A stretch of DNA of 64,000 bases. Origin: Kutzneria sp. CA-103260 (GTDB lineage Bacteria; Actinomycetota; Actinomycetes; Mycobacteriales; Pseudonocardiaceae). Shown piece by piece: positions 23,290 to 31,697 of the stretch; position 1 is the first letter of the stretch; each line of letters starts with the position of its first letter. The notes beneath the pieces were generated by a model, which was not told the DNA's origin, did no database searches, and worked only from the letters and a program-made list of their open reading frames with translations. The translations under genes were made by a program, and so were the position numbers. The DNA lies in the NCBI RefSeq assembly GCF_018263855.1, contig NZ_CP073318.1, positions 6,138,001-6,202,000 of the forward strand, read 5' to 3'.

Positions 23290-25755
23290 TCAGGCGAAGG
23301 CCACGCGGGTGATCCACGGGCCCCGCTCCGGGAACACCACGAACAGGTCGCTGACCTCGTCGACCGGCATCAGCGACCCGGTGGCCACGGCGTAGCGGCG
23401 GCAGTCGGTGGTCGGCGGCACCAGCACGGTGCCGAGCAGCCGGCCGTCCGGCGCGCCGGCCCTCAGCTCCACCGACACCGGCTCGTCGCCGTTGTTGGAC
23501 GCGGTGACGCTCCAGGTCCGGCAGTCGCTCGGGTCGTAGCCGAGCAGGCCGAGCCATGCCCCGTCCTTGACCGCCGACACGACCGGCCCGGTCTCGCTGG
23601 AGATGTCGACCAGCGCCAGCCCCATCGACTCGTCGTAGCAGTGGGCCTTGACCGAGGTCCGGGCCAGCACCCGGGGCGGCAGCGTCTTGCCGTGCACGTC
23701 CAGCACGGCGCCGGCGACCGCTTTCGCCGACGAGCCGCCGACGAACACCTCGTGCAGCGCGGTCTCCACCACCCACTTGTCCCTGGTGACGTCCCAGAAG
23801 GACAGGTCGGCGGCGCGCAGCCGGAACGTGACGGTCACGCTGGAACGGGCCGGGATGAGCACCTTCCTGAAGTCCCGCAACACCTTCTGCGGCTGCCGGA
23901 CCTGGGAGTTGAGCTGGCGGGTGTAGAGCTGCACGACCTCGTGGCAGTCGCGGAACCCGGTGTTGCGGACCCGAATCGTCACGGTGACGCTGCCCTCGGC
24001 GTCGATCACCCGAGCGCTCAGGTCCACGTCGTCGTACTCGAACGTGGTGTACGTCAACCCATGGCCGAAGGGGTACAGCGGCGGCGACTCCTGGTACATG
24101 TACGTGCTGCTGCTCTGGATCAGGTCGTAGTCCAGGGTGGGCGGCAGGTCCTCGTCGCCGCGCGGCCAGGTCTGCGGCAGCCGCCCGGACGGCGCGTGGT
24201 CGCCGAACAGGATCTCCGCGGTGGCCCGGTCGCAGGCCTGCCCCGGGTGCGCGCTCCACAGGATCGCCGGCAGGTAGGTGTCCTCCCAGCGCAACGCGTA
24301 CGGGTAGCTGCTGCGCACGACCAGCACCACGTTCGGATTGGCCGCCCGCACCGCGCGCACCAGTTGGTGTTGCTGCGGCGGCAGTTCCAGCGTCGAGCGA
24401 TTCCCGTCGTCCAGCGCGGGATCGCCGCCGACGGCCAGCACCACGACGTCGGCCTCGCGGGCCAGCGCCACCGCGTCGGCGATGCCGTGGGTCACCCGCT
24501 GCCACTCCAGCGGCTGACCGTCCACAGTGGTCACTTCGCCGTCCGGGCCGGTGACCGCGTGCACCACCATGGTCTCGGATTCCAGCGTGTACCGGCCGTG
24601 CCGCCACTCCGTGAGCTCGAACTCGCCGTCCAGCCCGGACACGGTGACGCGGTCCGATCCGCTCACGTGCTGGGCGGTGACGCGGCGGCCCAGCTCGGCC
24701 GCCAAGCCCTCGCCGTGCGGGCCGATGACCGCGAGCCGCATGCCCGGGCCGACCAGCAGCGGCAGCAGACCATCGTTGCGCAGCAACACAATCGACTCAC
24801 GGGCGGCCCGCTGCGCCAGCTCCCGGTGGGCTTTGCGGTCCACGGTCACCGGACCGGAGCTGGACGCCAGCAGTTGCAGGCGCAGCATCAGCATCCGGCG
24901 GGCCGCGGCGGTGATCAGCGGCTCGGTGATCTCACCGCGGTGATAGGCCTCGGTCAGCTCCTCGACGGTGTCGCCGCCGCCCAGGAAGCCGTCGGCGCCG
25001 AGCCGCAGCGCCAGGGCCTGGCCGCCGGAGGTCAGCGGCCGGTCCGGCAGCTTCTCGCTCCAGATCGCCGCCTCGCCGTCGCTCCAGCCCCGCACCACGA
25101 ACCGCACCAGCTGCGCGGCCAGCGCCGGATAGTCCTCCATCAGCTCCTGGGACAACACGACTCCGGCCCCGCCGCCGGTCTCGAACACAGCACGGCACAC
25201 CGGCAGCTCGTACTCGTTGAACACCCGCAGGTTGAAGCCGGGAGCCACCGCACAGCGGCCCATGTCCACGTGCCGCAGCACCGGCACGGTCTTGGGATGC
25301 GCCCGCTCCGGACCGCGCATCCCCAGCGCGTACACCGCGGCGAGCTTGGAGCACAGCAGCGGATCCTCGGCGAACCTGCGGTCGTTGTCGGCCAGCCTCG
25401 GGTCGTAGGTCGGGTAGTCCACCGGGATCTCCCGCACCAGCCCGCCGGTCGCCCGGACCTCGTCGGCGACCGCGGCCCCGATCCGGGCCACCAGCTCCGG
25501 ATCCCAGCTGCTGCCCAGGCCGAGCGGTTGCGGGAAGTCCGACTCGATGCCCGCGGTGGCCGGACGCAGCGTCAGATCGGCGGCCGGCAGGCCGAGCCGG
25601 GGCAGCGCGGGCTGGGCCTGCTGAGTGAGTTGGATCTTCTCCGCTAAGCTGAGCATCGCGACGAGATCATCGGCGACCTGTCGCGGGGTCGGTTCCTGCT
25701 GCGGGCTGGTGTCGGCGAGTCGGAACGTGGCGTGCCCCTTTCCTCGCCGCGGCAC
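23290..25755 (-). CDS. Glycoside hydrolase family 3 protein (beta-glucosidase-like), divergent
   Basis: An 821-residue cytoplasmic protein with GH3 layout: an N-terminal TIM-barrel-like domain, a C-terminal alpha/beta sandwich (ESIVLLRNDGLLPL, VVVLAVGGDPALDD), a PLYPFGHGLTYTTFEYDDV segment and a fibronectin-III-like domain, then about 130 extra residues. The barrel is shortened: the usual KHF-x-G block is replaced by PKTVPVLRHVDMGR, and the nucleophile region reads RGWSDGEAAI rather than a classic SDW block. The hydrolase fold is therefore clear but activity is not assured. No signal peptide. The GTG at 25753-25755 is the only plausible early start. It is convergent with the dioxygenase gene, 3 bp apart. 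Confidence 0.8.
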   Translation of the reverse strand: MPRRGKGHATFRLADTSPQQEPTPRQVADDLVAMLSLAEKIQLTQQAQPALPRLGLPAADLTLRPATAGIESDFPQPLGLGSSWDPELVARIGAAVADEVRATGGLVREIPVDYPTYDPRLADNDRRFAEDPLLCSKLAAVYALGMRGPERAHPKTVPVLRHVDMGRCAVAPGFNLRVFNEYELPVCRAVFETGGGAGVVLSQELMEDYPALAAQLVRFVVRGWSDGEAAIWSEKLPDRPLTSGGQALALRLGADGFLGGGDTVEELTEAYHRGEITEPLITAAARRMLMLRLQLLASSSGPVTVDRKAHRELAQRAARESIVLLRNDGLLPLLVGPGMRLAVIGPHGEGLAAELGRRVTAQHVSGSDRVTVSGLDGEFELTEWRHGRYTLESETMVVHAVTGPDGEVTTVDGQPLEWQRVTHGIADAVALAREADVVVLAVGGDPALDDGNRSTLELPPQQHQLVRAVRAANPNVVLVVRSSYPYALRWEDTYLPAILWSAHPGQACDRATAEILFGDHAPSGRLPQTWPRGDEDLPPTLDYDLIQSSSTYMYQESPPLYPFGHGLTYTTFEYDDVDLSARVIDAEGSVTVTIRVRNTGFRDCHEVVQLYTRQLNSQVRQPQKVLRDFRKVLIPARSSVTVTFRLRAADLSFWDVTRDKWVVETALHEVFVGGSSAKAVAGAVLDVHGKTLPPRVLARTSVKAHCYDESMGLALVDISSETGPVVSAVKDGAWLGLLGYDPSDCRTWSVTASNNGDEPVSVELRAGAPDGRLLGTVLVPPTTDCRRYAVATGSLMPVDEVSDLFVVFPERGPWITRVAFA

Positions 25756-25849
25756 CCACCTGGATGGCAGGCCTGCCGGGACTCCGTTCGGCGGAGTAGC
25801 CGAGAACTTTTCACGCCGTCCTGACGATCGTCAAGGCGTTACCGACGGG

Positions 25850-26620
25850 TCACAGTCTGCGCAGGCCGGCCAGCACCCGGGCCAGCAGCGCCTCGTCGGG
25901 GCGGCTGTCTCCGGTGAAGACCGTCAGTACGCCCAGCTCGATGAGGTCGTCGATCAGGACACGGGCCACGCCCAGCGGCGCCGGCAGCGCGGCCGCGACC
26001 TCGGCGACCGAGCGGGTCTGCTCGCAGAGCTCCACGATGCGTCGGTGTTCCATGACGAGTACTACGTCAGGATTGCGCACGGAGATCAGTGTTTCCAGCC
26101 GCAGTTCCCGACTCGCCTCGGTGCGGCCGCCGGTCCGCGCGTAGGGGCGCACCAACGAGCTGGGTTCCTCGTCCCCGTCGAGATCGTCCCAGTCCAGGTC
26201 GTCGTCGGGATAGGCCGGGAGCGGGGGCAGTGCCGACTTGGGCGGCATCGGCAGCGCCTGGGTGCTCAGCGCCTCGCCCGGCTCGTCGGGCCCCAGCTCG
26301 TCGAAACGCGGATCGTCGACGGGCGGCTCGTCGGACGGCGCCAACTCCTCGGCGGGATCTCGCTGCCAGCGCCAGCGGGCCCGGGACGAGCCGAACCGGG
26401 CGCCGGTGCGCCCGACCTCCGGAGCCAACTCGTGCTGGCCGACCTCGCTCTGGCCCGGCTCCTCCGGTTCGGGTGTCTCCGGTTCACGCTGCGGCACGTC
26501 CGGTTCAACGTCCGCCCACCGGCCGCGGTTACGCGCCGATCCGAAGCGAGCTCCGGTCCGACCGACCTCCACCACGTGGCCCACGATAGGACCGTGACCG
26601 AGCTCGCACGTGTCGGACAT
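25850..26620 (-). CDS. DUF742 protein with duplicated N-terminal VGRTGARFGS motif
   Basis: A 256-residue protein. The C-terminal 100 residues form a DUF742 winged-helix-like domain beginning SLVRPYARTGGRTE (about 156) and containing RSVAEVAAALPAPLGVARVLIDDLIELGVL. DUF742 proteins (CvnC) normally sit in conservon operons with a sensor ATPase, a roadblock protein and a small GTPase; none of these is nearby. The N-terminal 150 residues are acidic, proline-rich and disordered. They hold two copies of EVGRTGARFGS(A/S)R at residues 18-30 and 68-80, each followed by a tryptophan-containing basic patch. The copies resemble the ARTGGRT motif of the domain itself and may be docking motifs. The ATG is at 26618-26620. 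Confidence 0.82.
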   Translation of the reverse strand: MSDTCELGHGPIVGHVVEVGRTGARFGSARNRGRWADVEPDVPQREPETPEPEEPGQSEVGQHELAPEVGRTGARFGSSRARWRWQRDPAEELAPSDEPPVDDPRFDELGPDEPGEALSTQALPMPPKSALPPLPAYPDDDLDWDDLDGDEEPSSLVRPYARTGGRTEASRELRLETLISVRNPDVVLVMEHRRIVELCEQTRSVAEVAAALPAPLGVARVLIDDLIELGVLTVFTGDSRPDEALLARVLAGLRRL

Positions 26621-26740
26621 GTTTCGACTCTGTTCGTTCCAGGTGAACCGTCCCGAGTTCAGGCTGCGGTCACGCGCCGGCCATCTCCGGCTCCTAGCGT
26701 CCGGCCCGCCGCAGCGGGTGTGCTGACCTGAGGAGACGTC

Positions 26741-28399
26741 GTGCACGAGCACCACCATCACCACCATCACCACGGCGACACGCCCGACTACGCCGACCTG
26801 TCCGTGCCGGAACGCGAACTGCGCCCGGTGGACGTGAGCCGGAGACGGTTCCTGCGCAACGCCGGCCTGCTGGGCGCGACGGTGGCCGGCGCGGGCGCGC
26901 TGACCGCCGGCACGGCCTCCGGAGCCCCCTCTGGGGCGAGCCCGACCTGGGACAGCCCCGGTCGCTATCAGTGGCTGGCCGGCGACCACCACATCCACAC
27001 CCAGTACTCCAACGACGCCATGTACACCGTGGAGCAGCAGGTCGCCGGCGGCGTGCGCAACGGCCTGGACTGGATGGTCATCACCGACCACGGCTACCTG
27101 GCCCACGAGAAGTACGCGGTCCAGCAGACCTACGCCGACGTGCTGGCCTCCCGGCAGAAGCACCGCGGACTGCTGCTGTGGCAGGGCCTGGAGTGGAACA
27201 CCCCGGCGGCCGAGCACGCGACGGTGTTCTTCGACTGCACCCGTGACGAAGCCCAGATGCTGCAGACGTTCGAGCAGCTGTTCGACGGCAACGTCAACGG
27301 CACCAACCCGAGCTCGCCGGCCAACGAGGCGATCGCGATCCAGGGCATCAAGTGGCTGGACCAGCAGGTCCGCAGCGGCAAGATCAACTCGGCGCTGTTC
27401 CTGGCCAACCACCCGTCCCGCAACGGCCGGCTGTCCCCGCACGAGCTGCGCAACTGGCGGGACGTGGCCCCGCACATCGCGGTCGGCATGGAGGGCTCCC
27501 CCGGCGCGCAGGCCGACAGCACGCCCGCGCCGCTGGGCAACGGCGCGGCCCGCGGCGGCTACTCCAACAGCCCCGGCGTGGACTCCTGGCCCGGCTACCC
27601 GCTGGAGCTGTACCGCACGCACGGCGGGTTCGACTGGATGACGGCCAAGCTCGGCGGCCTGTGGGACTCCATGCTGGCCGAGGGCAAGGGCTGGTGGATC
27701 ACCTCCAACTCGGACTCGCACCGCAACTTCGGCGACACGCTGACCAGCCCGTCCCCGGACGCCGACTACAACGCCACCGGCAAGCACCTGGACCCGGTGG
27801 ACTCCGGCACCAAGCACAGCTGGGCCGACTTCTGGCCCGGTCAGTACTCGCGCACGGTGGTCGGCGCCACCGACCGCAGCTACCGCGCGGTGATGGACGG
27901 CATCCGCAACGGCCGGGTCTGGGTCGCGATGGGCGGGCTGCTCGCCGGCCTGGAAGTGACGGTGTTCTCCGACGAGGGCGGCTGGCCGGTCACGCTGGGC
28001 GGCCGGACGACGGTCCGGCGCGGCGGCAATGTGACGGTGCTGGTGGTGGCCCGGCTGGCGACCCGGCCGAACGCCGGCGGGAGCGTGCCGAAGCTGGCTC
28101 GCATGGACCTGATCCAGGGCCAGGTCACCGGACCGGTCACGGATCGCGACACCTTCGCCACCCCGAACGTGCGCGTGGTGGAGTCGTTCGAGACGCGGCG
28201 CGGGTTCGTGCCGGTGGCGGTGTTCCAGCGCACCTTCCGCAACGTGCGCGACTCGTTCTACGTGCGGCTTCGCGGCACGGACGGAAACGTGCACGCGCCT
28301 GGTTCGATCGAGCCGCGAATGGACCCGGCCGACGGTGTGGATCCGTGGAGCGACCTGTGGACGTACTCGAACCCGATCTTCGTGGTCGTCGTCCGGTGA
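26741..28399 (+). CDS. Tat-exported PHP-domain phosphoesterase with N-terminal His8 tract
   Basis: A 552-residue protein. Residues 4-11 are eight consecutive histidines before a twin-arginine signal (SRRRFLRN at 33-40 then a hydrophobic stretch to AGTASGA), so it should be folded and metal-loaded before export. The PHP-type metal sites are visible: DHHIHTQYSND, ITDHGY, GLEWN, NHPSRNG and SNSDSHR. A C-terminal domain of about 150 residues is beta-rich. The substrate is unknown; exported PHP proteins are probably phosphoesterases. The GTG start has GAGGAGA upstream. The next gene overlaps by 4 bp. The histidine tract is native coding sequence with mixed CAC/CAT codons. Confidence 0.85.
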   Translation: MHEHHHHHHHHGDTPDYADLSVPERELRPVDVSRRRFLRNAGLLGATVAGAGALTAGTASGAPSGASPTWDSPGRYQWLAGDHHIHTQYSNDAMYTVEQQVAGGVRNGLDWMVITDHGYLAHEKYAVQQTYADVLASRQKHRGLLLWQGLEWNTPAAEHATVFFDCTRDEAQMLQTFEQLFDGNVNGTNPSSPANEAIAIQGIKWLDQQVRSGKINSALFLANHPSRNGRLSPHELRNWRDVAPHIAVGMEGSPGAQADSTPAPLGNGAARGGYSNSPGVDSWPGYPLELYRTHGGFDWMTAKLGGLWDSMLAEGKGWWITSNSDSHRNFGDTLTSPSPDADYNATGKHLDPVDSGTKHSWADFWPGQYSRTVVGATDRSYRAVMDGIRNGRVWVAMGGLLAGLEVTVFSDEGGWPVTLGGRTTVRRGGNVTVLVVARLATRPNAGGSVPKLARMDLIQGQVTGPVTDRDTFATPNVRVVESFETRRGFVPVAVFQRTFRNVRDSFYVRLRGTDGNVHAPGSIEPRMDPADGVDPWSDLWTYSNPIFVVVVR

Positions 28400-28827
28400 C
28401 GCTGTTCGTGGTCGACGGCGGGCACCGGGACCGGCACGAGGCCGAGCACTTCGCTCTGGAACTGGCCCCGGCGGCCTCGCTGCTGTGCACGCACGTGGTG
28501 CGGGAACCGTCCCCGCACCATGCGGTGTGGTTGGAGCTGGACGGACCCGCGGACTACGAACCGGTGCGGGACCGCGAAGGCGGTCGCGCGTTCCGGTTCC
28601 CGGGGCAGGACGCGTTGCGCGGTTCGCTGCCGGTTCGGGAACTGCTGGCGTTGAGCGCGATCGACCGTGTCGTCGGCGTCGGTTGCACCGTCGCCAACGA
28701 CACGGTCGTGGACACGCGGGACTACGTGCGCCCGGTCTATGCCGACGGGCTGCTCACGCTGCACGTCACGCCGGCGGCCGCGGACTCGGTCGTGCCGCTG
28801 GAGGTCGAGGGCGGCCACGTCTGCTGA
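28396..28827 (+). CDS. Hypothetical protein co-translated with the PHP protein
   Basis: A 143-residue soluble protein that starts with a GTG overlapping the PHP stop codon (GTGA). The sequence begins MTLFVVDGGHRDRHEAEHFALEL and contains several His, Asp and Glu residues, two cysteines and a final HVC. I recognise no family. Tight coupling to the exported PHP enzyme suggests a cytoplasmic helper or a linked activity. Its last 91 bp overlap the 3' end of the convergent MFS gene. Confidence 0.6.
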   Translation: MTLFVVDGGHRDRHEAEHFALELAPAASLLCTHVVREPSPHHAVWLELDGPADYEPVRDREGGRAFRFPGQDALRGSLPVRELLALSAIDRVVGVGCTVANDTVVDTRDYVRPVYADGLLTLHVTPAAADSVVPLEVEGGHVC

Positions 28828-29966
28828 CGGCGCTCCAGCAGGCCTGAGGCCACTGCGACCGCGAGGCCGCCAAGGGCGAGCACCGCGCCGATCCAGCTCG
28901 GCGCGGTGTAGCCCAGGCCGGCGTCGATGGCCACGCCGCCGAGCCACGCGCCGAACGCGTTGCCGAGGTTGAACGCGGCGATGTTCGCCGTGGACGCCAG
29001 CGCCGGCGCGCCGTCGGCCTGCTGCATCACGCGAGTCTGCAGGCCCGGGACCGTGGCGAAGCCGATGGTGCCGAACAGCACCAGGGTGATCGCCGCCGGG
29101 ATCTGGGCGTGCGCGGTGAACACGAAGACCACCAGGATCGCGGCCAGGGCGGCCAGGATGACGTACAGGCTGGGCATCAGCCTCCGGTCGGCCGCCTTGC
29201 CGCCGATCAGGTTGCCGATCACCAGGCCGACACCGAACAGCACCAGCAGCCAGGTGACCGCGCCGTTGGAGAAGCCCGCGACCTGGGTCATCATCGGCGC
29301 GATGTAGGTGAAGGCCGCGAACACGGCGCCGAAGCCCAGCGCGGTCATGGCCAGTGCCAACAGCACCTGCGGCCGCTTGAACACGGCCAGTTCGCCGCGC
29401 AGGCCGCGACCCGGCTCCAGCGGCTGCTTCGGCACCAGGAACGCCACGCCGAGCAGGCCGACCACGCCGAGCGCGGTGACCGCCCAGAACGTCGAGCGCC
29501 AGCCGAAGGCCTGGCCCAGGGCGGTGCCACCGGGCACGCCGAGCACGTTGGCCACGGTCAGGCCGGTGAACATCAGCGCGATGGCGCTGGCCTGCTTGGC
29601 CGCCGGGACCAGGCTGGCCGCGACCACCGAGCCCACGCCGAAGAACGCGCCGTGGGCCAGCGCCGCGACCACACGGCCGGTCAGCAGCAGGGCGTAGCTG
29701 TGGGCCAGGGCCGAGATCAGGTTGCCGGCGATGAACAGCACCATCAGGCCGAGCAGCAGGTTCTTGCGCGGGATCCGGTTGCCGGCGACCGTGAGCAGCG
29801 GGCCGCCGACGACCACACCCAGGGCGTAGCCGGAGATCAACAGGCCGGCCGTGGGAATCGTGACGTGCAGGTCGGCGGCGACCTCCGGCAGCAGGCCCAT
29901 GATGACGAACTCGGTCGTTCCGATGCCGAATGCGCTGACCGCCAGGGCGAGCAGAGCGAGAGGCAT
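28737..29966 (-). CDS. MFS transporter, DHA1-type drug or metabolite efflux
   Basis: A 409-residue transporter with about 12 transmembrane helices and family motifs in the first loops (TTEFVIMGLLPEVAADL, then GNRIPRKNLLLG and GRVVAALAHGAFFG). It resembles the AraJ/NepI-like DHA1 efflux family; the substrate cannot be read. The last 28 or so residues (WPPSTSSGTTESAAAGVTC and beyond) look like read-through past a normal MFS ending at LLERRQ. They lie within the convergent hypothetical gene, giving a 91-bp overlap. The MarR gene divergent from it is its likely regulator. Confidence 0.9.
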   Translation of the reverse strand: MPLALLALAVSAFGIGTTEFVIMGLLPEVAADLHVTIPTAGLLISGYALGVVVGGPLLTVAGNRIPRKNLLLGLMVLFIAGNLISALAHSYALLLTGRVVAALAHGAFFGVGSVVAASLVPAAKQASAIALMFTGLTVANVLGVPGGTALGQAFGWRSTFWAVTALGVVGLLGVAFLVPKQPLEPGRGLRGELAVFKRPQVLLALAMTALGFGAVFAAFTYIAPMMTQVAGFSNGAVTWLLVLFGVGLVIGNLIGGKAADRRLMPSLYVILAALAAILVVFVFTAHAQIPAAITLVLFGTIGFATVPGLQTRVMQQADGAPALASTANIAAFNLGNAFGAWLGGVAIDAGLGYTAPSWIGAVLALGGLAVAVASGLLERRQQTWPPSTSSGTTESAAAGVTCSVSSPSA

Positions 29967-30006
29967 GGCGTTCCTTCCGCAGTAGACTCTGAGTTAACAA
30001 GCTTCC

Positions 30007-30042
30007 GCAATAGTTGCAGACGCTTGATAATGTTGCACGCAA
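30007..30042. promoter_or_regulatory. Paired GCAA/TTGC palindromes between MFS and MarR genes
   Basis: GCAATAGTTGC (30007-30017) and TTGCACGCAA (30033-30042) are short inverted repeats with the same arms, in a 109-bp divergent intergenic region. MarR proteins bind short palindromes in such positions, so these are candidate operators. Confidence 0.4.
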
Positions 30043-30075
30043 GGATGCTCGGGGCAAGCCGAGGAGGAGTGAGCC

Positions 30076-30513
30076 GTGACACTGGCCGACGAGGACGTCC
30101 GCCGCGCGCAGGGCTGGTGCACGCTGGCGGCGCTGCACAACCGGATCGAGGACCGGCTGGAGCGGGCGTTGCAGGCCTCGCACGAGCTGTCCGTGCGGGA
30201 GTACAGCGTGCTGCTGACGCTGTCCACGCAGCAGGAGCACCACCTGCGGATGAACCAGCTGGCCGACGCCGTGGTGCTCAGCCAGTCGGCCACCACCCGG
30301 CTGGTCAACCGGCTGGAGGACCGCGGGCTGCTGCGCCGCTACCTCTGCCCCACCGACCGGCGCGGCATCTACACCGAGGTCACCGAGGCCGGCTTCGCGC
30401 TGTTGGAGGCCGCGCGCCCGGTCAACGACGGCGAGTTGGAGCGGGCGCTGGCCGAGGCCGAGCAGAACCCCGAGTTCGCGCCGCTGGTCCGGGCGCTGAC
30501 CGCGCAGGGGTGA
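30076..30513 (+). CDS. MarR-family transcriptional regulator
   Basis: A 145-residue winged-helix regulator. The recognition region is LADAVVLSQSATTRLVNRLEDRGLLRR with the wing YLCPTDRRGIYTEVTEAG, as in MarR proteins. The GTG start has GAGGAGGAG upstream. Divergence from the MFS exporter gene suggests that it represses the exporter until a ligand, often a phenolic, releases it. That role is inferred from gene layout. Confidence 0.92.
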   Translation: MTLADEDVRRAQGWCTLAALHNRIEDRLERALQASHELSVREYSVLLTLSTQQEHHLRMNQLADAVVLSQSATTRLVNRLEDRGLLRRYLCPTDRRGIYTEVTEAGFALLEAARPVNDGELERALAEAEQNPEFAPLVRALTAQG

Positions 30514-30517
30514 CTTC

Positions 30518-30529
30518 TACATATATGTA
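30518..30529. promoter_or_regulatory. BlaI/MecI-type operator
   Basis: TACATATATGTA is a perfect 12-bp palindrome with the TACA/TGTA arms of BlaI/MecI boxes. It overlaps the -35 area of the BlaI gene, whose -10 TAGATT (30545-30550) is followed six bases later by the ATG. That layout suggests a leaderless autoregulated transcript. Confidence 0.7.
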
Positions 30530-30556
30530 ATAGGTGTTTCGCCGTAGATTGTCCCA

Positions 30557-30910
30557 ATGCGACGCAGATCCGGGGAGCTCGAGTCCGAGGTGCTGGCGGC
30601 GCTGTGGGCGGCCGACGGGGCGCTGACCCCCGCCCAGGTGCAGGCCGAACTCGGCGACTCGCTGGCGTACACCACGGTGGTCACGATCCTGTCCCGCCTG
30701 CACGAGAAGGGCGTGGCTGCACGGGAGAGGCAAGGTCGGGCGTACGCCTACTCCCCAGTGCAGGACGAACCCGGGATTGTGGCCGGGCGGATGCGTAAGC
30801 TCCTCGACGCCGAACCGGACCGGCGCACTGTGCTGGCCCGGTTCGTGACCGATCTCAGCGAGGAGGACGAAGTGCTGCTGCGACAGTTGCTCGCGGACTC
30901 GGATGGATGA
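30557..30910 (+). CDS. BlaI/MecI/CopY-family repressor
   Basis: A 117-residue penicillinase-repressor-type protein. The winged helix is LESEVLAALWAADGALTPAQVQAEL then AYTTVVTILSRLHEKGV, followed by a dimerising tail. Such repressors are usually inactivated by a partner metallopeptidase. The ATG has no ribosome site and sits just after a -10 box, consistent with leaderless translation. The next gene, an M56 peptidase, overlaps by 8 bp. Confidence 0.93.
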   Translation: MRRRSGELESEVLAALWAADGALTPAQVQAELGDSLAYTTVVTILSRLHEKGVAARERQGRAYAYSPVQDEPGIVAGRMRKLLDAEPDRRTVLARFVTDLSEEDEVLLRQLLADSDG

Positions 30911-31697
30911 CGGCGCGCTGGTGCCGCTGCTGGCGCCGATGCTGGCCTGGCTGCTGGTCGGATGCCGGTCGTGGCCGCCGCGCCCGACCAGCTGGCTGAT
31001 CGCCGGGATCTCCGTGCTGCTGGCCGTCTCCAGCACTGCCACCCTCGCGGTCACCGCCGTGAACTCCTTCCTCAGTGGCGATCCGACCATGGGCCTGCTG
31101 CTGGCCGCCCTCTTTGCCGCCGCAACCGTTTCCACCGGTGTCGCCGGCTGGCACCGCCGGCTGGCCTGGCGGATTCCCGTTGACGGGCTGGCCATCCTGC
31201 CCGACGACGAGCCGCTGGCCTACGCCCTGCCCGGCGGCGTCGTCGTCTCCCGCGGCATGGTCCGGGCCCTGCACGCCGACCAGCGGCGGGCGTTGTTAGC
31301 CCACGAACGAGCCCACGTTTCCCTGCGCCACCACCGTTTTGTGCTGTTCGTCGACCTGGCCAGCGCCGCCCAGCCGCTGCTGTGGCCGCTGCGGGCCGTC
31401 GTCCGGTACACAGTGGAACGTTGGGCCGACGAGGTCGCCGCCACCGACACCGGTGACCGGGTGCTCACCGCCCGTGCCGTCGCCACCGCCGCCCTCGCCG
31501 CCCGCCACTCCCGGCTTTCCGTTGCCGCCCTTGGTGTTTCCGCCGGTCCCGTGCCACAGCGGGTCGCCGCCCTGCTGACCCCCGCGCGCCCCCGGTACCG
31601 GTTCCTGGCCCTGCTCACCCTGCTGGTCACCGCCTTCGTCGCCGCCGAAGCGCTCGAAGCGATGTACGACCTCTGGCGGCAGATTCAGACCCCATAA
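30903..31697 (+). CDS. M56-family membrane metallopeptidase (BlaR1-like, no sensor domain)
   Basis: A 264-residue membrane protein with about four or five transmembrane helices and the zinc motif LLAHERAHVSLRHH (HExxH), plus a downstream ERWADEVA that can supply the third ligand. BlaR1/MecR1 enzymes cleave the partner repressor. This one lacks the extracellular penicillin-binding sensor, as do many actinobacterial M56 proteins, so its signal is unknown. It overlaps the repressor gene by 8 bp and is convergent with the prenyltransferase gene, overlapping it by 13 bp. Confidence 0.9.
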   Translation: MDDGALVPLLAPMLAWLLVGCRSWPPRPTSWLIAGISVLLAVSSTATLAVTAVNSFLSGDPTMGLLLAALFAAATVSTGVAGWHRRLAWRIPVDGLAILPDDEPLAYALPGGVVVSRGMVRALHADQRRALLAHERAHVSLRHHRFVLFVDLASAAQPLLWPLRAVVRYTVERWADEVAATDTGDRVLTARAVATAALAARHSRLSVAALGVSAGPVPQRVAALLTPARPRYRFLALLTLLVTAFVAAEALEAMYDLWRQIQTP

